Shown here: positions 42,428 through 44,691 of the stretch, in pieces
Numbering within the stretch: the first letter of the stretch is position 1
Layout: every line of letters starts with the position of its first letter
Source: Willaertia magna
Taxonomy: Eukaryota; Heterolobosea; Eutetramitea; Acrasida; Naegleriidae
Direction: 5' to 3'
NCBI GenBank assembly: GCA_902984215.1
Contig: CADWAF010001919.1
Coordinates: 1 to 44,691, forward strand
Length of the DNA: 44,691 bases
The notes under the pieces: generated by a model
What the model was told of the DNA's origin: nothing
What the model saw: only the letters and a program-made list of their open reading frames with translations
Database searches by the model: none
Program-made: the position numbers and the translations under genes

Positions 42428-44691
42428 ATTGACAATAAAAATATTGGAAAACAATTTTGTAAAACTTAAAGGAGTGGACCTTTTTTTATTAGTTGTAATA
42501 AAAGGAAAAGATGAATAATAATATTATCATAAGTAGAATTTCTAATTGACAATAATAATTATTTATTTTTTTTCGATATGCTTTTTATATTAAAATAATG
42601 TTTTATTTAAATTTTAAATTTTTAAATCTTTTATAATATTAAACAAATTTTTTTTATAATAACTATCTTCTATTAATAAATTTAATTATTTTTTGATAAA
42701 TAGTTTTTTAAATTTAATAATAATATTAAAAAATAAATAATATTTTATAAAAAAATAAATTTAATAACATTTTATAATTATTATAATTTTTTTATATTGT
42801 TAATAAATAATAATTTTAATTTTATTACAATATTATAACTATAAACAATAAATATATTATAATAAAAAAAAAAAAATAATTATAACAAAAAAAAAATGAA
42901 ATAAAATTTTATTATAAAAAATAATAAAAAAATTTTATAATATTTATTAAATAATATTATTAAATAAAAAATCTAAAAAAATTTAAATAATAAATTAATA
43001 TTTTTAATATAAATTATATACTTTATTTTATTATTAATTTTTTTTGTTAAAATAAAAATTTATAAAAAATTATTTAATAAATAAATATATTTTTTAATAA
43101 TAGTTTATTATTAAATTTAAATAAATAAATAATATTATATTCACAATAAATATTTACTTTAATTAGTATATTATTAATATTATTATATTTATTTTTTTAA
43201 ATATTATTATTAATATTTTTATAATTATTTATATTATTTAAAAATATTTAAATTTATTATTTTTATATATTTTTATAAATTAATTATCTTTAAATTATAA
43301 ACTATTGTTATAATAATAATTAATTAAAGAAAATATATTTATTAATAATTAAATTTATTAAATTATATTTAATTAATAAAATCTATCTTTCATCTTTATT
43401 CTTATATTATACATAAAAAACTAATATTATTAAAATTTTTTTATTAAATAAATATATTATAATTAATAATATTATTAATATTATTATTTCTAAAAGGTAT
43501 AAATATATTTTTATTAATTAATATAAAACTTTTTATTGCTTAAAATAAAATTTTTAATTATAACGAGTAATAAAAAATTTTGAAAAATCATTTTTTAATG
43601 AAAATAAAAATTTTATTAAAATCAACAAAAAAAAATTTCAAAAAATTTCAAAAAAATTAATAACTTCACAACTAAATTTCAAAATCTCTATTACATAAAT
43701 ATATAGAATAATAATAAATAAATTAAATTTTTAAAAGCTTAACAAAATTGTTAAATTTTTTTATTTTATTAAATATTAAATAATTAAATTTATTATTTAT
43801 AAATATATTAAATAAAATAATTTTATATAATTTTATATTTAATGATAATAATAGATAAATCTTAATATTTGACAATATTAAAATATATAAAAGTAAAAAT
43901 ATTTAATAATAATTAAAAAATAAAAAGATTTTATTTATTTTTATAATATTATACAACACCTAAATTTAATATTAATTAAATTTTATTTTAGTTTATTAAA
44001 GAAATATATTAAAAATTATAATTTTAATAATAGCATTGAAATTAATTTATTAGAGGTAATTAATAAAATTAATTTAAAATATATACATAAATTTATTTTA
44101 TATTTTATATATAAGTGAAATAAATAACATATTTATTATAATATAAGTTTTTCAATTATTTTTAAACTTATTATTTTTATTTCTTTAATCAAATAAATTT
44201 TATTTATTTAATTTTTTTAATATTTAATTATTATTTAATTATTATACAAAATATAAATTATATAATAATTTTACAATATATTAAATTAATTATTAAATAA
44301 TTGTTTAGTAATAAAAATTATTATTATTATTTACATAGAAATTTAAATATAATAATTAAATTTAATATATATTTTGTTATTATATAATGTTTATATTGCT
44401 TAAAGTACTATTAAATTTTATTGTAGTTTATGTTAGTTATGTAATAGAGATTTTGAATTTTTATAAATAATCAACAAAAAAGTTGAAAAACAACAACCAT
44501 ACCTTTTAGAAACGATAATATTTTTAATATTTCTATTGCACTATCTTCTACCTTTTTTATGTTTAAATATTTAAACTATTAATTATTAGTAAGCATTTTT
44601 ACGAATTAAAAAAATTATTTAATAATATTTTAGGATAGTTATAGGCAAAAAATAAAAGAAAAATTACGAAATAAAACTTTTATTGCTTTGG
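42428..44691. other. AT desert to the end of the window
   Basis: After about 120 bases of ordinary 3' flank the sequence becomes almost wholly A and T to the window edge. No intact open frame, RNA gene or recognisable element was found. The only clear structure is the inverted repeat at 43678-43698 and 44437-44457, listed separately. The right end (about 44360-44691) is slightly less AT-rich and may be the approach to a further gene outside the window. Confidence 0.55.
43678..44457. repeat. 21-base perfect inverted repeat, arms 738 bases apart
   Basis: Left arm 43678-43698 (TTCAAAATCTCTATTACATAA) and right arm 44437-44457 are exact reverse complements. Outside the arms similarity continues weakly (AAATT against AAAATT). 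The arms contain five G/C bases in a region that is otherwise nearly all AT, so chance identity over 21 bases is unlikely. No open frame lies between them. They could be terminal inverted repeats of a small non-autonomous transposon (MITE-like), but no target-site duplication could be made out. Confidence 0.55.

Noticed and set aside
43601..43665. Short AAAAAATTTC tandem units as a possible CRISPR or satellite array
   Set aside because: Only two or three copies in low-complexity AT DNA with no unique spacers; not beyond expectation for such sequence.

Overview
The window is nuclear DNA from a very AT-rich unicellular eukaryote. Compact genes with tiny GT-AG introns (40 to 75 bases) sit in short spacers, interrupted by two deserts that are almost pure A and T. 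The standard genetic code fits all genes. The gene set (TRRAP/Tra1 pseudokinase, exosome MTR3, copine, cathepsin C, F-box/LRR protein, UPF0301 protein, a kinase fused to DUF4116-like repeats) suggests a free-living amoeba. DUF4116-type repeats, the intron style and the low GC point to a heterolobosean such as Naegleria or Willaertia; this is an inference and not proven here.

Layout: 93-12449 (+) is a three-exon TRRAP/Tra1 gene of 4076 residues, followed closely by an exosome MTR3/EXOSC6 gene and a kinase with DUF4116-like repeats. 15533-21480 is a 6 kb AT desert with no intact gene but several broken, protein-like reading frames that look like a decayed element. 21481-24581 (-) holds a two-exon secreted protein with a barrel-like N-terminal part and three C-terminal repeats, then a Nit1-type amidase that shares a 68-base divergent promoter with a 173-residue unknown protein (+). 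25389-26579 (+) is a UPF0301/AlgH-family protein with an LYR-like N-terminus. It converges on a two-exon F-box/leucine-rich-repeat gene (-). A copine, a RimK-like ATP-grasp ligase with a signal sequence, and a five-exon membrane alpha/beta-hydrolase follow on the + strand. A secreted Cys/Lys/Tyr-rich repeat protein lies on the - strand, then tRNA-Lys(UUU) (-) in a gene-poor stretch, a four-exon TPR protein, a small unknown protein and a cathepsin C (dipeptidyl peptidase I) gene. 42428-44691 is the second AT desert and carries a perfect 21-base inverted repeat with arms 738 bases apart.

The genes do not form one pathway. TRRAP (chromatin acetylation), MTR3 (RNA decay) and the F-box protein (ubiquitin ligation) are housekeeping or regulatory. 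Cathepsin C, the Cys-rich protein, the repeat-bearing secreted protein and the signal-bearing RimK-like enzyme belong to the secretory or lysosomal side, as expected of a phagotroph. Eleven introns could be placed by joining reading frames. Gene structures for TRRAP, the secreted repeat protein, the F-box/LRR protein, the hydrolase and the TPR protein rest on those joins. No CRISPR, intact transposon or virus was seen.
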